DNA of 15,072 bases, from NCBI GenBank assembly GCA_031254905.1, contig JAIRTN010000160.1, positions 1-15,072 of the forward strand. The letters are read 5' to 3'. The notes beneath the pieces are model-generated. The model was given only the letters and a program-made list of their open reading frames with translations, made no database searches and was not told the DNA's origin. The DNA is from Coriobacteriales bacterium (GTDB lineage: Bacteria; Actinomycetota; Coriobacteriia; Coriobacteriales; UBA8131). Position numbers and translations under genes: made by a program. Shown here piece by piece: positions 1-7,019 of this stretch (positions within the stretch are counted from its first letter, which is position 1; each line of letters starts with the position of its first letter).

Positions 1-243
1 CATGTGATTACCGAATACCGCATCTACCATCGCCTGAATGACAGGGCCTACACGTTGTCTAACAGGGAAAAGGAGATTTTGACCGATATGTGCCACGGGC
101 TTTCTCGCACGGAGATTGCCTGTAACCGCGCGGTTTCTCCGAGTACGGTAAAGACCCTTGTGCAGTCCATCCACTCAAAACTTGGGGCGCAGAGTACCGC
201 GGAAGCGATATGGATTGCGGCGAGATTCAAGCTGATTGAGTAG
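1..243 (+). CDS. LuxR-family transcriptional regulator, C-terminal part (cut by left edge)
   Basis: The reading frame is open to the left edge and ends at TAG 241-243, so this is probably the 3' end of a longer gene; a GTG at 4 is the only visible start and has no visible ribosome binding site. The roughly 80 residues form a complete LuxR-type helix-turn-helix: LSNREKEIL, then GLSRTEIA, then SPSTVKTLVQSIHSKLGAQS. This matches the family pattern LT.RE.EVL / GlsnkEIA / S..TVk.H...I..KLg. The usual H after TVKT is L here. Known for the family: the domain binds DNA, while an N-terminal domain (receiver, ligand-binding, or in Coriobacteriia often a multi-helix membrane region) senses the signal. 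That sensing part lies outside the window, so the input is unknown. The gene points towards rpsO but is separated from it by 165 bases. Confidence 0.85.
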   Translation, partial: HVITEYRIYHRLNDRAYTLSNREKEILTDMCHGLSRTEIACNRAVSPSTVKTLVQSIHSKLGAQSTAEAIWIAARFKLIE

Positions 244-299
244 CGTTTTTATCCCCATTATTGCTTTCTTTTTGTTTTTCTGCGGGGGTATCGACTTCT

Positions 300-334
300 T
301 TGAGGGTTTCGGCTAACATATATAGGTTATGTTA
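300..334 (+). promoter_or_regulatory. candidate rpsO promoter with overlapping inverted repeat
   Basis: TTGAGG (300-305) and TAGGTT (323-328) are separated by 17 bases and resemble -35 and -10 boxes. A perfect 7-bp inverted repeat, TAACATA (314-320) and TATGTTA (328-334) with a 7-base spacer, brackets the -10 region, so a protein bound there could block or adjust transcription. The predicted start of transcription is near 335, giving a leader of about 74 bases before the rpsO ATG. The rest of 244-299 is T-rich and holds no gene and no convincing terminator. Confidence 0.35.
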
Positions 335-346
335 AATGCCTTTTGC

Positions 347-405
347 TTGGTGCGATGTTTCCACCGACGCGCGTCCCGGCTTAAGGCGAACAAATGAAAG
401 GTGGG
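347..405 (+). promoter_or_regulatory. rpsO leader: two mutually exclusive RNA pairings around the ribosome binding site
   Basis: CCACC (361-365) is complementary to GGTGG (400-404), which is the ribosome binding site of rpsO; a T-G pair (360/405) extends it to six pairs. The same CACC is also complementary to GGTG (349-352); T348-G366 and T347-A367 extend this to a six-pair hairpin with a 9-base loop. Only one pairing can form at a time, so the leader could switch between a closed and an open ribosome binding site. S15 is known to repress its own mRNA in several bacteria using different leader structures. The switch here is my inference. Confidence 0.4.
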
Positions 406-408
406 CTT

Positions 409-684
409 ATGCCGTTGAGTAAGGAACGCACGGCGGAAATTATCGCGGAATTCGGCAAGGATGCCAAGGATTCCGGTTCCGCGGAGGTGCAGGTAGCGCT
501 GCTAACCACACGCATCAAGGATTTGACCGAACATCTTAAAATCCACAAGAAAGACCATCACACGCGACGAGGGCTGCTCATGCTTGTCGGTAGGCGGAGG
601 CGCCTGCTGACCTATATTAAGAAGCGCGACATCGCAAATTACCGCGAACTCATTGCAAAGCTCGGCATCCGAGACAATGTGTGA
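409..684 (+). CDS. rpsO: 30S ribosomal protein S15
   Basis: This 91-residue protein matches S15 over its length (about 89 residues in E. coli). Hallmarks are [11 protein letters not shown] near the N-terminus, [12 protein letters not shown] in the middle and [27 protein letters not shown] at the end. S15 binds the central domain of 16S rRNA early in small-subunit assembly and forms a bridge to the large subunit. I chose ATG 409 because it aligns with the family N-terminus (MPLSKE) and follows AAAGGTGGG. An in-frame ATG at 394 would add five residues (MKGGL) and lies inside the leader. The gene is followed by pnp after 66 bases, the usual neighbour in very many bacteria. Expression may be controlled by the leader structure described separately. 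Confidence 0.96.
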   Translation: MPLSKERTAEIIAEFGKDAKDSGSAEVQVALLTTRIKDLTEHLKIHKKDHHTRRGLLMLVGRRRRLLTYIKKRDIANYRELIAKLGIRDNV

Positions 685-689
685 CACGG

Positions 690-717
690 TGAGGGGAGTG
701 CAGGGGCGCTCCCCTCA
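690..717 (+). promoter_or_regulatory. hairpin between rpsO and pnp (candidate RNA processing or attenuation site)
   Basis: TGAGGGGAG (690-698) is perfectly complementary to CTCCCCTCA (709-717); a T-G pair and a G-C pair inside give an 11-bp stem with a 6-base loop. No T-run follows, so it is not a standard intrinsic terminator. In E. coli the same interval carries a terminator and an RNase III-cleaved hairpin through which PNPase controls its own mRNA. A comparable role here is inferred from position and shape only. Confidence 0.55.
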
Positions 718-750
718 TTCCGTAGAGAAGCAGAAGAAAGAAGATAATTC

Positions 751-2964
751 ATGACAAAAATTACAGAGAGTTTCGAGCTGTATGGCAAGGAATACACGCT
801 CACAACAGGCGAGATAGCCCGTCAGGCTACTGGCGCCGTCGTCGTTACCCAAGGTGATACCATCATGCTGGTGACGGCTGTTATTTCCAACGAACGCAAA
901 GACTACGACTTCTTCCCCCTGACAGTCGATTTTGTTGAGCGTATGTACGCGGTTGGGCGCATACCGGGTGGCTATCTTAAGCGCGAGTCGCGGCCCTCGG
1001 ATAAGGGGACGCTCAGTGCCCGCATGATAGACCGCCCCATACGACCCGGGTTTCCGGATGGTTTTCGCAATGAGGTGCATATCGTCGCGACGACGCTTTC
1101 GGCCGACCAGATTAACCAGCCGGATGTTATTTCCATCATGGGTGCTTCGGCCGCCCTGCTCATCGGGGGTGCTCCGTTTGATGGCCCGGCCGCGGGCGTT
1201 CGCATTGGACGCAACCGCGAGACCGGTGAGTTTATCGTTAACCCGACCTTCGAGGAGGAGGCGAACTCCGACCTCGAACTGACGCTTGCCGGTACCGCGG
1301 ACTATATCTCGATGGTTGAGGCGGGCGCCGATGAAATCTCTGAAGAAGATATGCTCGCCGCAATGACCTTCGGTCAAGAGGCCATTGCCGAGTTTTGCAA
1401 GATTCAGCAGCGCTTCATCGACCGCGTTGGCCCCGAGCGCCGCGAATATCCGCTCGATGAGCCGGCTCCTGAGGTTGCCGAGCGTGTGTTTGCCTACTTC
1501 GACCGCATGAGCGCCGCTCTGTGCGACGCCGATAAGCAGACGCGCGTTGAGAAGGTGGCAGCACTCAAGGAGGAAATCAAGGCGACCTTCAGCGAGGAGG
1601 AGCAGGCCCAGTGGACGAGGGAACTCTCCACCCAGCTTAAGGCTCTTGAGAAGAAGGCGATGCGCGAGATGGTACTCTCGACGGGCGAGCGCGTCGACGG
1701 ACGTGCCGTTGATGAGATACGTCCCATCTCCATTACGCCGGGCTTTTTGCCGCGTGCCCATGGCTCGGGCCTGTTTACGCGTGGCCAGACGCAGGTACTT
1801 TCCGTTTTGACGCTGGGCATGCTCAACGAGTGGCAGCGCCTTGACACCATCGACCCTGCCCCCGGAAAACGCTATATCCACCACTACAACTTCCCGCCCT
1901 ACAGCACGGGCGAGGCCGGACGTCTCGGCGCTCCTAAGCGTCGCGAGATAGGACATGGCTTCCTTGCGGAGCGCGCCCTTGCTCCGGTGCTTCCCGTCGA
2001 ATTGGACTTCCCCTATACCATTCGCATTGTCTCGGAGGTAACGGAATCTAACGGTTCTTCCTCCATGGCCTCTGCCTGTGGCTCGACTTTGGCTCTCATG
2101 GACGCCGGTGTACCCATCAAACGCCCGGTTTCCGGCATTGCCATGGGGCTCATCAAGGAGGACGAGAGGGTGGCCATCCTCTCAGACATCCAAGGCATAG
2201 AGGATTTTCTCGGCGACATGGACTTTAAGGTCTGCGGCACCGAAAAAGGCATCACCGCCTTGCAGATGGACAACAAGGCCAAGGGTTTGAGCGTTGAGAT
2301 ACTTGCCGCCGCGCTTGCGCAGGCAAAGGAAGGACGCGCCTTTATCCTTGGGAAGATAACCGAGGCGATTAGCCAGCCACGGGACGACCTCAGCCCCTAT
2401 GCGCCGCGCATTATCTCCATACAAATACCCGTTGACAAGATACGTGACGTTATCGGAAGCGGCGGAAAGGTTATCCGCGGCCTGCAGGAGGAGACCGGGG
2501 CAACCATCGAAATTACGGAGGACGGCACGGTCTACATCGCGTCGAAGGATACCGGTGGCCTTGAGGCGCGCAGGCGCATTGAGCAGATTGTTAAGGTGCC
2601 GGAAATCGGCGAGGAATATGTTGGGCAGGTTGTGTCCATCCAGAGTTTTGGCGCCTTTATTGAGCTTTTACCCGGCAAGGATGGCCTGCTGCACATCAGC
2701 CGCGTGGCGAACGGGCGCGTGGGCAAGGTGGAAGACGTTTTGAGCCTTGGCGATGCGGTGAAGGTGAAAATCATCGACATTGACGAGAAGGACAAAATCT
2801 CTCTTGATAGGCTGGATAAGCCTGATGCCCCCGCGGGTTCGATGCCGCCCCGTCGCGACGATAATCGCGACAGCCGTGATAGAGGGCCTCGCCGCGACTT
2901 TGGTGGGCGCTCGGATGGCGGTGGACGCTCGGAAGACGACCGCCGGCCGCGGAGAAGGCGCTAA
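751..2964 (+). CDS. pnp: polyribonucleotide nucleotidyltransferase (PNPase)
   Basis: PNPase degrades RNA 3' to 5' with phosphate, releasing nucleoside diphosphates, and can run in reverse. All domains are visible in the 737 residues: first RNase PH core (about 1-240), helical linker (about 245-310), second RNase PH core (about 315-545), KH domain with the IGSGGKVI loop (around 568-575), S1 domain from about 624, and a disordered Arg/Asp/Gly-rich tail (about 700-737). The catalytic signature GIEDFLGDMDFK carries D485, D491 and K493, matching D486, D492 and K494 of the E. coli enzyme. The ring motif GGYLKRE and the FFPLTVDF strand are intact. The basic tail resembles those of other actinobacterial PNPases and may aid RNA binding. 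The ribosome binding site is poor (purine-rich AGAAAGAAG). A hairpin lies just upstream. Confidence 0.97.
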   Translation: MTKITESFELYGKEYTLTTGEIARQATGAVVVTQGDTIMLVTAVISNERKDYDFFPLTVDFVERMYAVGRIPGGYLKRESRPSDKGTLSARMIDRPIRPGFPDGFRNEVHIVATTLSADQINQPDVISIMGASAALLIGGAPFDGPAAGVRIGRNRETGEFIVNPTFEEEANSDLELTLAGTADYISMVEAGADEISEEDMLAAMTFGQEAIAEFCKIQQRFIDRVGPERREYPLDEPAPEVAERVFAYFDRMSAALCDADKQTRVEKVAALKEEIKATFSEEEQAQWTRELSTQLKALEKKAMREMVLSTGERVDGRAVDEIRPISITPGFLPRAHGSGLFTRGQTQVLSVLTLGMLNEWQRLDTIDPAPGKRYIHHYNFPPYSTGEAGRLGAPKRREIGHGFLAERALAPVLPVELDFPYTIRIVSEVTESNGSSSMASACGSTLALMDAGVPIKRPVSGIAMGLIKEDERVAILSDIQGIEDFLGDMDFKVCGTEKGITALQMDNKAKGLSVEILAAALAQAKEGRAFILGKITEAISQPRDDLSPYAPRIISIQIPVDKIRDVIGSGGKVIRGLQEETGATIEITEDGTVYIASKDTGGLEARRRIEQIVKVPEIGEEYVGQVVSIQSFGAFIELLPGKDGLLHISRVANGRVGKVEDVLSLGDAVKVKIIDIDEKDKISLDRLDKPDAPAGSMPPRRDDNRDSRDRGPRRDFGGRSDGGGRSEDDRRPRRRR

Positions 2965-3007
2965 AGTTTCGGTTGAAGTTGCCGAGAATTTCGGTGAAAG
3001 TTTCGGT
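2963..3007 (+). repeat. short direct repeats after pnp (TTTCGGT three times)
   Basis: AAAGTTTCGGT occurs at 2963-2973 and again at 2997-3007, 34 bases apart, and the core TTTCGGT occurs a third time at 2989-2995. The first copy overlaps the pnp stop codon. The array sits upstream of the TM2 gene and its possible promoter, so it could be a set of binding sites. No factor can be named. Confidence 0.5.
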
Positions 3008-3051
3008 GATGATTGTTTCTTAACGGGCTATACGTACAGCCTGCTAAGAGC

Positions 3052-3057
3052 TACAAT
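3052..3057 (+). promoter_or_regulatory. possible -10 box before the TM2 gene
   Basis: TACAAT at 3052-3057 fits a -10 element and lies 35 bases before the ATG at 3092, leaving room for the ribosome binding site TTAGGAG (3080-3086). No good -35 box is found 16-18 bases upstream, so this is weak; read-through from pnp is the alternative. Confidence 0.25.
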
Positions 3058-3091
3058 GTGATTGTCGATTCCCGCGAGGTTAGGAGTTATT

Positions 3092-3604
3092 ATGGTTGAG
3101 AATACTACACCTGACACACCCGAGATGCCGCAGGAAGGTGCCTTCGCGCCGGAACCGGAGCCGGTGCCGTCACCCCAACCGGTACCCGCACCGGGTTATC
3201 AGGCTCCGCCTGCCCCGCAGGCTGCGCCGCAACCCCCACCGCAGCCGGGCTACCAAGTTCCTCCTCAGCAGCCCTATGGCTACCAACCGCCTCAGCAACC
3301 TTACGGCTACCAACAGCAGCCTTACGTTGACCCGTCCAGCATAAAGACCACGGACAAAGACCGCATTGTTGCTGGGCTTCTCGGCATCTTCCTCGGCACT
3401 CTCGGTATTCATAAGTTCTACCTCGGGTATCGCAACGAGGGGCTTATCATGCTGCTCGTTTCTCTCATCGGGTCCTGCATTACCTTTGGCCTTTCGGCAG
3501 TAGTCATGGAGGTTATCGGCATCATCGAGGGCATCATGTACCTCACGAAGTCGCAGCAGGAATTTGAGCAACTCTATGTCTACAACAGAAAGGCATGGTT
3601 TTAA
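3092..3604 (+). CDS. TM2-domain membrane protein with Pro/Gln/Tyr-rich N-terminus
   Basis: The protein has 170 residues. Residues about 10-85 are rich in Pro, Gln and Tyr with an irregular PYGYQ/PPQQ repeat and look disordered. Residues about 86-155 form a TM2 domain: KDRIVAGLLGIFLGTLGIHKFYLG makes a first hydrophobic helix ending in the family HKFYLG motif, followed by a second hydrophobic region and the final IIEGIMYL. Such proteins are small two-helix membrane proteins of mostly unknown function, often with a Pro-rich cytoplasmic tail. ATG 3092 is preferred over the upstream TTG at 3062 because it follows TTAGGAG with five bases between. Only three bases separate its stop from the GTG start of the M16 peptidase, which has no good ribosome binding site of its own. 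The gene sits between pnp and the peptidase, where Streptomyces has nothing and Bacillus has a different gene. Confidence 0.85.
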   Translation: MVENTTPDTPEMPQEGAFAPEPEPVPSPQPVPAPGYQAPPAPQAAPQPPPQPGYQVPPQQPYGYQPPQQPYGYQQQPYVDPSSIKTTDKDRIVAGLLGIFLGTLGIHKFYLGYRNEGLIMLLVSLIGSCITFGLSAVVMEVIGIIEGIMYLTKSQQEFEQLYVYNRKAWF

Positions 3605-3607
3605 TAG

Positions 3608-4879
3608 GTGTTTTATAGAAGTACCGTTCTCGATAACGGTGTGACTGTCATTACCGAGCGCATGGATGCCGTGCGCTCGGTTTCTGTCGGCGTATGGTTT
3701 AAGGTCGGCTCGCGCGACGAGGATACCGCCCAACAGGGCATCTCCCACTTCATGGAACACATGATGTTCAAGGGAACCGCCCGCCGCGACGCCTTTACCA
3801 TTTCGCGCGACTTCGAATCCATCGGCGCCGAGCAAAACGCCTTCACCTCGAAGGAATACACCTGCTACTACTCGCGTTTCATCGACGAGCAACTTCCGGA
3901 AATCATCGACATCCTCGGCGACATGGTGACATCATCCGTGTTCGCGCAAGAGGCAATCGATTCGGAGCGCGAGGTGGTTATCGAGGAGATAGCCCGCAGC
4001 GAGGACACGCCGGATGACTACATCTTCGAGTTGTTCGCTAAGGCGACCTATCCGGGTCATTCGCTCGGCCGCCCCATCATCGGCACGCGGGAGGTTGTCT
4101 CCTCCTTTGTCACGGCCGACTGCCTTGCCTATCGCGACCGCCATTACCACGCGGATAACTGCATAGTCGTCGCCACCGGCAACGTCGACCATGACGAGTT
4201 GGTCGCCCTCTGCGCGCGCCACCTGCAACCTTTGCCGCGCGGCAAACGCAATACGCGCTCCCTCGTGCAACAGCAAGACCGCGCCCGCTTCACCATCATG
4301 AAGAAAGAAACCGAGCAGGCCCACATCATCTACGGCATGCCCGGCACCCCGGCAGGCAGCGACGACCGCTTTGCCTCGGCGCTCTTAGACGCCACGCTCG
4401 GCGGCGGCATGTCCTCGCGACTCTTTCAAGAGGTGAGGGAGAAGCGCGGGCTCGCCTATGCTGTCTACGCCTCGACCATGCCGTATATCGGCACCGGTCA
4501 GTTTGTCGTCTACGCGGGAACACGCCCGGCAAACATTGAGGAAGTCATCTCCCTTGTGCATGGCGAACTCGCTAAGGTCCTCAGCGCGGGCATTACCCGT
4601 GAGGAGTTGGAGCGCGTGCGCGAGTACGTAATTGGCCATATCGTACTTTCGATGGAGTCGACTTCGCAACGTATGCTGCGTTTAGGGCAAGGTGCTATTG
4701 GTGAGATAGACGTGCTTTCCCTCGATGAGATTATCTCCCGTTACCGCACCGTTGACCTTGCGGACGTCCAACGGGTTGCAGAGCGCGTGCTGAGCCAAGA
4801 ACCGACTGTGGCCATCATCAGCCCGCGTGGGGAAGCGGAGGTTGAAGCCTCCCTTATCCCCCTTCTCGCAAAGGAGTAG
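3608..4879 (+). CDS. M16 family zinc metallopeptidase (processing peptidase-like)
   Basis: The 423-residue product resembles the beta subunit of mitochondrial processing peptidase and B. subtilis MlpA/YmxG. The inverted zinc motif is HFMEH (H47, E50, H51), followed 76 residues later by E127 within EREVVIEEI, the expected third ligand. Other family marks are GSRDED..GISHFMEHMMFKGT, SLGRPIIGT and the glycine-rich LGGGMSSRLFQEVREKRGLAY of the inactive C-terminal half. No signal peptide is seen, so it probably acts in the cytoplasm; bacterial substrates are largely unknown. The GTG start at 3608 matches the family N-terminus but its nearest purine-rich stretch (AGAAAGG, 3587-3593) is 14 bases away, so translation may depend on the upstream TM2 gene. 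Its stop TAG lies inside the ribosome binding site of dapB, two bases before that start codon. Confidence 0.94.
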   Translation: MFYRSTVLDNGVTVITERMDAVRSVSVGVWFKVGSRDEDTAQQGISHFMEHMMFKGTARRDAFTISRDFESIGAEQNAFTSKEYTCYYSRFIDEQLPEIIDILGDMVTSSVFAQEAIDSEREVVIEEIARSEDTPDDYIFELFAKATYPGHSLGRPIIGTREVVSSFVTADCLAYRDRHYHADNCIVVATGNVDHDELVALCARHLQPLPRGKRNTRSLVQQQDRARFTIMKKETEQAHIIYGMPGTPAGSDDRFASALLDATLGGGMSSRLFQEVREKRGLAYAVYASTMPYIGTGQFVVYAGTRPANIEEVISLVHGELAKVLSAGITREELERVREYVIGHIVLSMESTSQRMLRLGQGAIGEIDVLSLDEIISRYRTVDLADVQRVAERVLSQEPTVAIISPRGEAEVEASLIPLLAKE

Positions 4880-4881
4880 CT

Positions 4882-5682
4882 ATGATACGAGTTGTCGTAA
4901 GCGGTTTTCGCGGACGAATGGGCAGCCACGTGGTTCGTGCCGTGTCGGCCCAAGAGGACATGACCGTCGTTGGCGGCTTTGACCCGCAGCATCTTTCGGG
5001 TTCGGTGGAACTCGATGGTGAGGCTTTGGCTCCTGCCTTCGCTGACCTTGCCTCCGCACTCGAAACAGCACGCCCCGATGTCCTTGTCGATTTTACTGCG
5101 CCGGCGGCTGTCGAAGGCAACCTGCGTGTTGCCCTTGCCGCGGGTGTAGACTGCGTGGTGGGCACAACCGGACTGACAGCGGAGAAACTCGGAGAACTTA
5201 TTACGCTCGCTCCCGAAGGATGTACGTTGTTTCATGCGCCTAACTTTACCCTTGGCGCAGTATTGATGATGGTCTTTTCCGAGAAGGCGGCGCGCTATTT
5301 CCCCGATGTGGAAGTCATTGAGTTTCACCACAACGGAAAGAAGGACGCCCCGAGCGGGACTGCCATTACAACCGCGCTTTCCATCGCGCGTGTGCGAGAG
5401 GCGGCGAACATTGTGAGCAAGGCCCCCGGCCGGGAAACCGAAATGCCCGGACGCGAAGGTGCCCGTGGTGCCGATGTCTCGGGAGTGCCAGTACACGCGG
5501 TGCGCTCCGGCGGCTTTGTCGCCCATCAGGAAGTCATCTTCGGCTCGTTGGGCGAAACCCTGACGCTGCGTCATGATTCCCTCGACAGAGAAGCGTATAT
5601 GCCCGGCATTCTGCTCGCGATACGCGAGGCCGGGAAGCGAAGCGGGCTCATTATCGGACTTGAAAGGCTTCTTGATTTGTGA
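4882..5682 (+). CDS. dapB: 4-hydroxy-tetrahydrodipicolinate reductase
   Basis: DapB performs the NAD(P)H-dependent reduction after DapA in the diaminopimelate/lysine pathway. The 266-residue length is typical. The N-terminal nucleotide-binding loop is SGFRGRMGS (G8, G11, G14), and DFTAPAA and VGTTGLT complete the cofactor side. The catalytic/substrate signature FHHNGKKDAPSGTA includes H149 (general acid position) and K153, matching H159 and K163 of E. coli. The ATG follows AAAGGAG that overlaps the end of the peptidase gene. Its TGA stop (5680-5682) overlaps the lysC start. The loop residue between the glycines is F-R instead of the commoner A-x, a minor difference. Confidence 0.97.
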   Translation: MIRVVVSGFRGRMGSHVVRAVSAQEDMTVVGGFDPQHLSGSVELDGEALAPAFADLASALETARPDVLVDFTAPAAVEGNLRVALAAGVDCVVGTTGLTAEKLGELITLAPEGCTLFHAPNFTLGAVLMMVFSEKAARYFPDVEVIEFHHNGKKDAPSGTAITTALSIARVREAANIVSKAPGRETEMPGREGARGADVSGVPVHAVRSGGFVAHQEVIFGSLGETLTLRHDSLDREAYMPGILLAIREAGKRSGLIIGLERLLDL

Positions 5683-6917
5683 TGAACGCGCAAGATGATG
5701 GGCATGCCTCCACGCCCATAGTCGTCATGAAATTCGGCGGAACCTCCGTGGCTACCGAGGAGGGGAGGGCCGCCCTTGTCACCCGTGTTATAGCTGAACG
5801 CGACCAAGGCTCTCTGCCCGTGGTTGTTGTTTCTGCCATGGGCCGTAAAGGGGACCCCTACGCGACCGATACCCTGCTTTCGCTCGTAGACGAAACATAC
5901 TGCCACGCACACGAACTCGACCTTCTGATGGGCGTTGGTGAAATTATCTCAGCCGTTGTTGTTGCCGCGCTTCTCAATGAGAGGGGAGTGGTGGCCCGCG
6001 CTTTGACAGGCGCTGACGCTGGTATCCTCACGGATGACATGGATGGCGCAGCGACGATACAGCGCGTGGATGTAGCGCCGCTGAGGGCGCTGCTGGAAGA
6101 AGGAATTATCGCTGTGGTTGCCGGTTTTCAGGGCGTTGATGAAGACGGCTTGCTCCACACACTGGGCCGCGGCGGTTCGGATACGACTGCCTGTGCCCTC
6201 GGGGCTGCCCTTGAGGCTGCCCGCGTTGACATCTACACGGATGTTGACGGCGTATTCACCGCCGACCCTCGACTTATCGAAGACGCGAAGGTACTCTCGA
6301 CCATCACCGCCGACGAGCTTTTTCAGATGGCACGACACGGCTCGCGCGTCGTCCACACGCCCGCCGCAGAACTTATCTTGCAAAGCGGCGTAAAGCTTCG
6401 CGTCCGCAATACCTTCAGCGATAATGAGGGGACCGAGGTTGTCTCGCTTGACCGCTTCCGCCCCAACTCGGTGGCAACGGCGGTAACTACAGCCACGGGA
6501 ATCACGCGCCTGCGCGTGCGCCTCCCGTACGTTAAAGATGATGCCCGGGCACACATGACGGTGCAGACGAGGGTCTACCGGCTCATGGCGGATGCGTCCA
6601 TCTCCATCGATATGTTTACGCCGATGAATGATAGGCTGGTATTCTCCATACCGACGAAGCTTACCGAGGAGGCGGTTTCCCTCCTGTCCTCTGAAGGATT
6701 TGAGGTTGCCACTCGAACCAATCTCGGCAAAGTAACCTTGGTCGGCTCGGGCATGCACGGAGTACCCGGCGTTATGGCGCGTGTAGCGGAGGCCCTTTCT
6801 GAGGGGGAAATCGATGTCTTGCAGATAGCGGATTCCCACGCGACAATCTCGCTTTTGGTGGATGAAGATGACCTTATTTCCGCCGCCCGGCAACTCCATC
6901 ATGCGTTTGGGCTGTAA
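5682..6917 (+). CDS. lysC: aspartate kinase (monofunctional, ACT-regulated)
   Basis: Aspartate kinase phosphorylates aspartate with ATP, the first step towards lysine, threonine, methionine and diaminopimelate. In this 411-residue form the kinase domain (about 12-260) starts with VVMKFGGTSV (K17) and contains GRGGSDTTA (about 162-170) and a D-rich DIYTDVDGVFTADPR. Tandem ACT domains follow (about 265-411), including GSGMHGVPGVMARVAEALS and IADSHATISLLVDEDD, the parts that bind feedback inhibitors. There is no homoserine dehydrogenase fusion. I chose ATG 5682, which overlaps the dapB stop as TGATG; GTG at 5679 in the same frame is possible. The ribosome binding site is weak (GAAAGG, 14 bases away), so reinitiation from dapB is likely. 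Being next to dapA and dapB suggests dedication to the lysine/cell-wall branch; inhibitor identity cannot be read from sequence by eye. Confidence 0.96.
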   Translation: MNAQDDGHASTPIVVMKFGGTSVATEEGRAALVTRVIAERDQGSLPVVVVSAMGRKGDPYATDTLLSLVDETYCHAHELDLLMGVGEIISAVVVAALLNERGVVARALTGADAGILTDDMDGAATIQRVDVAPLRALLEEGIIAVVAGFQGVDEDGLLHTLGRGGSDTTACALGAALEAARVDIYTDVDGVFTADPRLIEDAKVLSTITADELFQMARHGSRVVHTPAAELILQSGVKLRVRNTFSDNEGTEVVSLDRFRPNSVATAVTTATGITRLRVRLPYVKDDARAHMTVQTRVYRLMADASISIDMFTPMNDRLVFSIPTKLTEEAVSLLSSEGFEVATRTNLGKVTLVGSGMHGVPGVMARVAEALSEGEIDVLQIADSHATISLLVDEDDLISAARQLHHAFGL

Positions 6918-6941
6918 GTGCTATCATAAATGGGGAATACC

Positions 6942-6950
6942 TGCTACATT
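6942..6950 (+). promoter_or_regulatory. possible extended -10 promoter for dapA
   Basis: TGCTACATT at 6942-6950 fits the extended -10 pattern TGn-TAnnnT, which can work without a good -35 box. It lies 70 bases before the dapA ATG, in the only sizeable gap between lysC and dapA. No lysine riboswitch-like folding was recognised in this short leader. Confidence 0.3.
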
Positions 6951-7019
6951 TAAAGCGGTTATATCCAGATTGGCAGGCGCAATAGCGATGCCGTTCACCG
7001 TATTTGGGAGGAGTTGAGC

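Noticed and set aside
250..290. Possible terminator after the LuxR-type gene (CCCC at 253-256 against GGGG at 285-288)
   Set aside because: Only four to five pairs with a loop of nearly 30 bases, and the T-runs lie inside the loop and not after it.
715..1956. 413-residue open frame on the - strand opposite pnp
   Set aside because: It is in exact codon phase with pnp, shows no domain I recognise, and pnp is certain; it is a by-product of codon use.
3096..3344. Open frame overlapping the Pro-rich part of the TM2 gene in another frame
   Set aside because: Repetitive Pro/Gln codons keep other frames open; the TM2 frame has the ribosome binding site and domain.
4741..5574. 277-residue open frame on the - strand across the M16/dapB junction
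   Set aside because: In phase with dapB and contains no known domain; both overlapping genes are well supported.
5949..6902. 317-residue open frame on the - strand opposite lysC
   Set aside because: In phase with lysC and low-complexity in character; explained by codon avoidance.
6918..7019. Lysine riboswitch before dapA
   Set aside because: The gap is about 100 bases, too short for an L-box with an expression platform, and no L-box features were seen.
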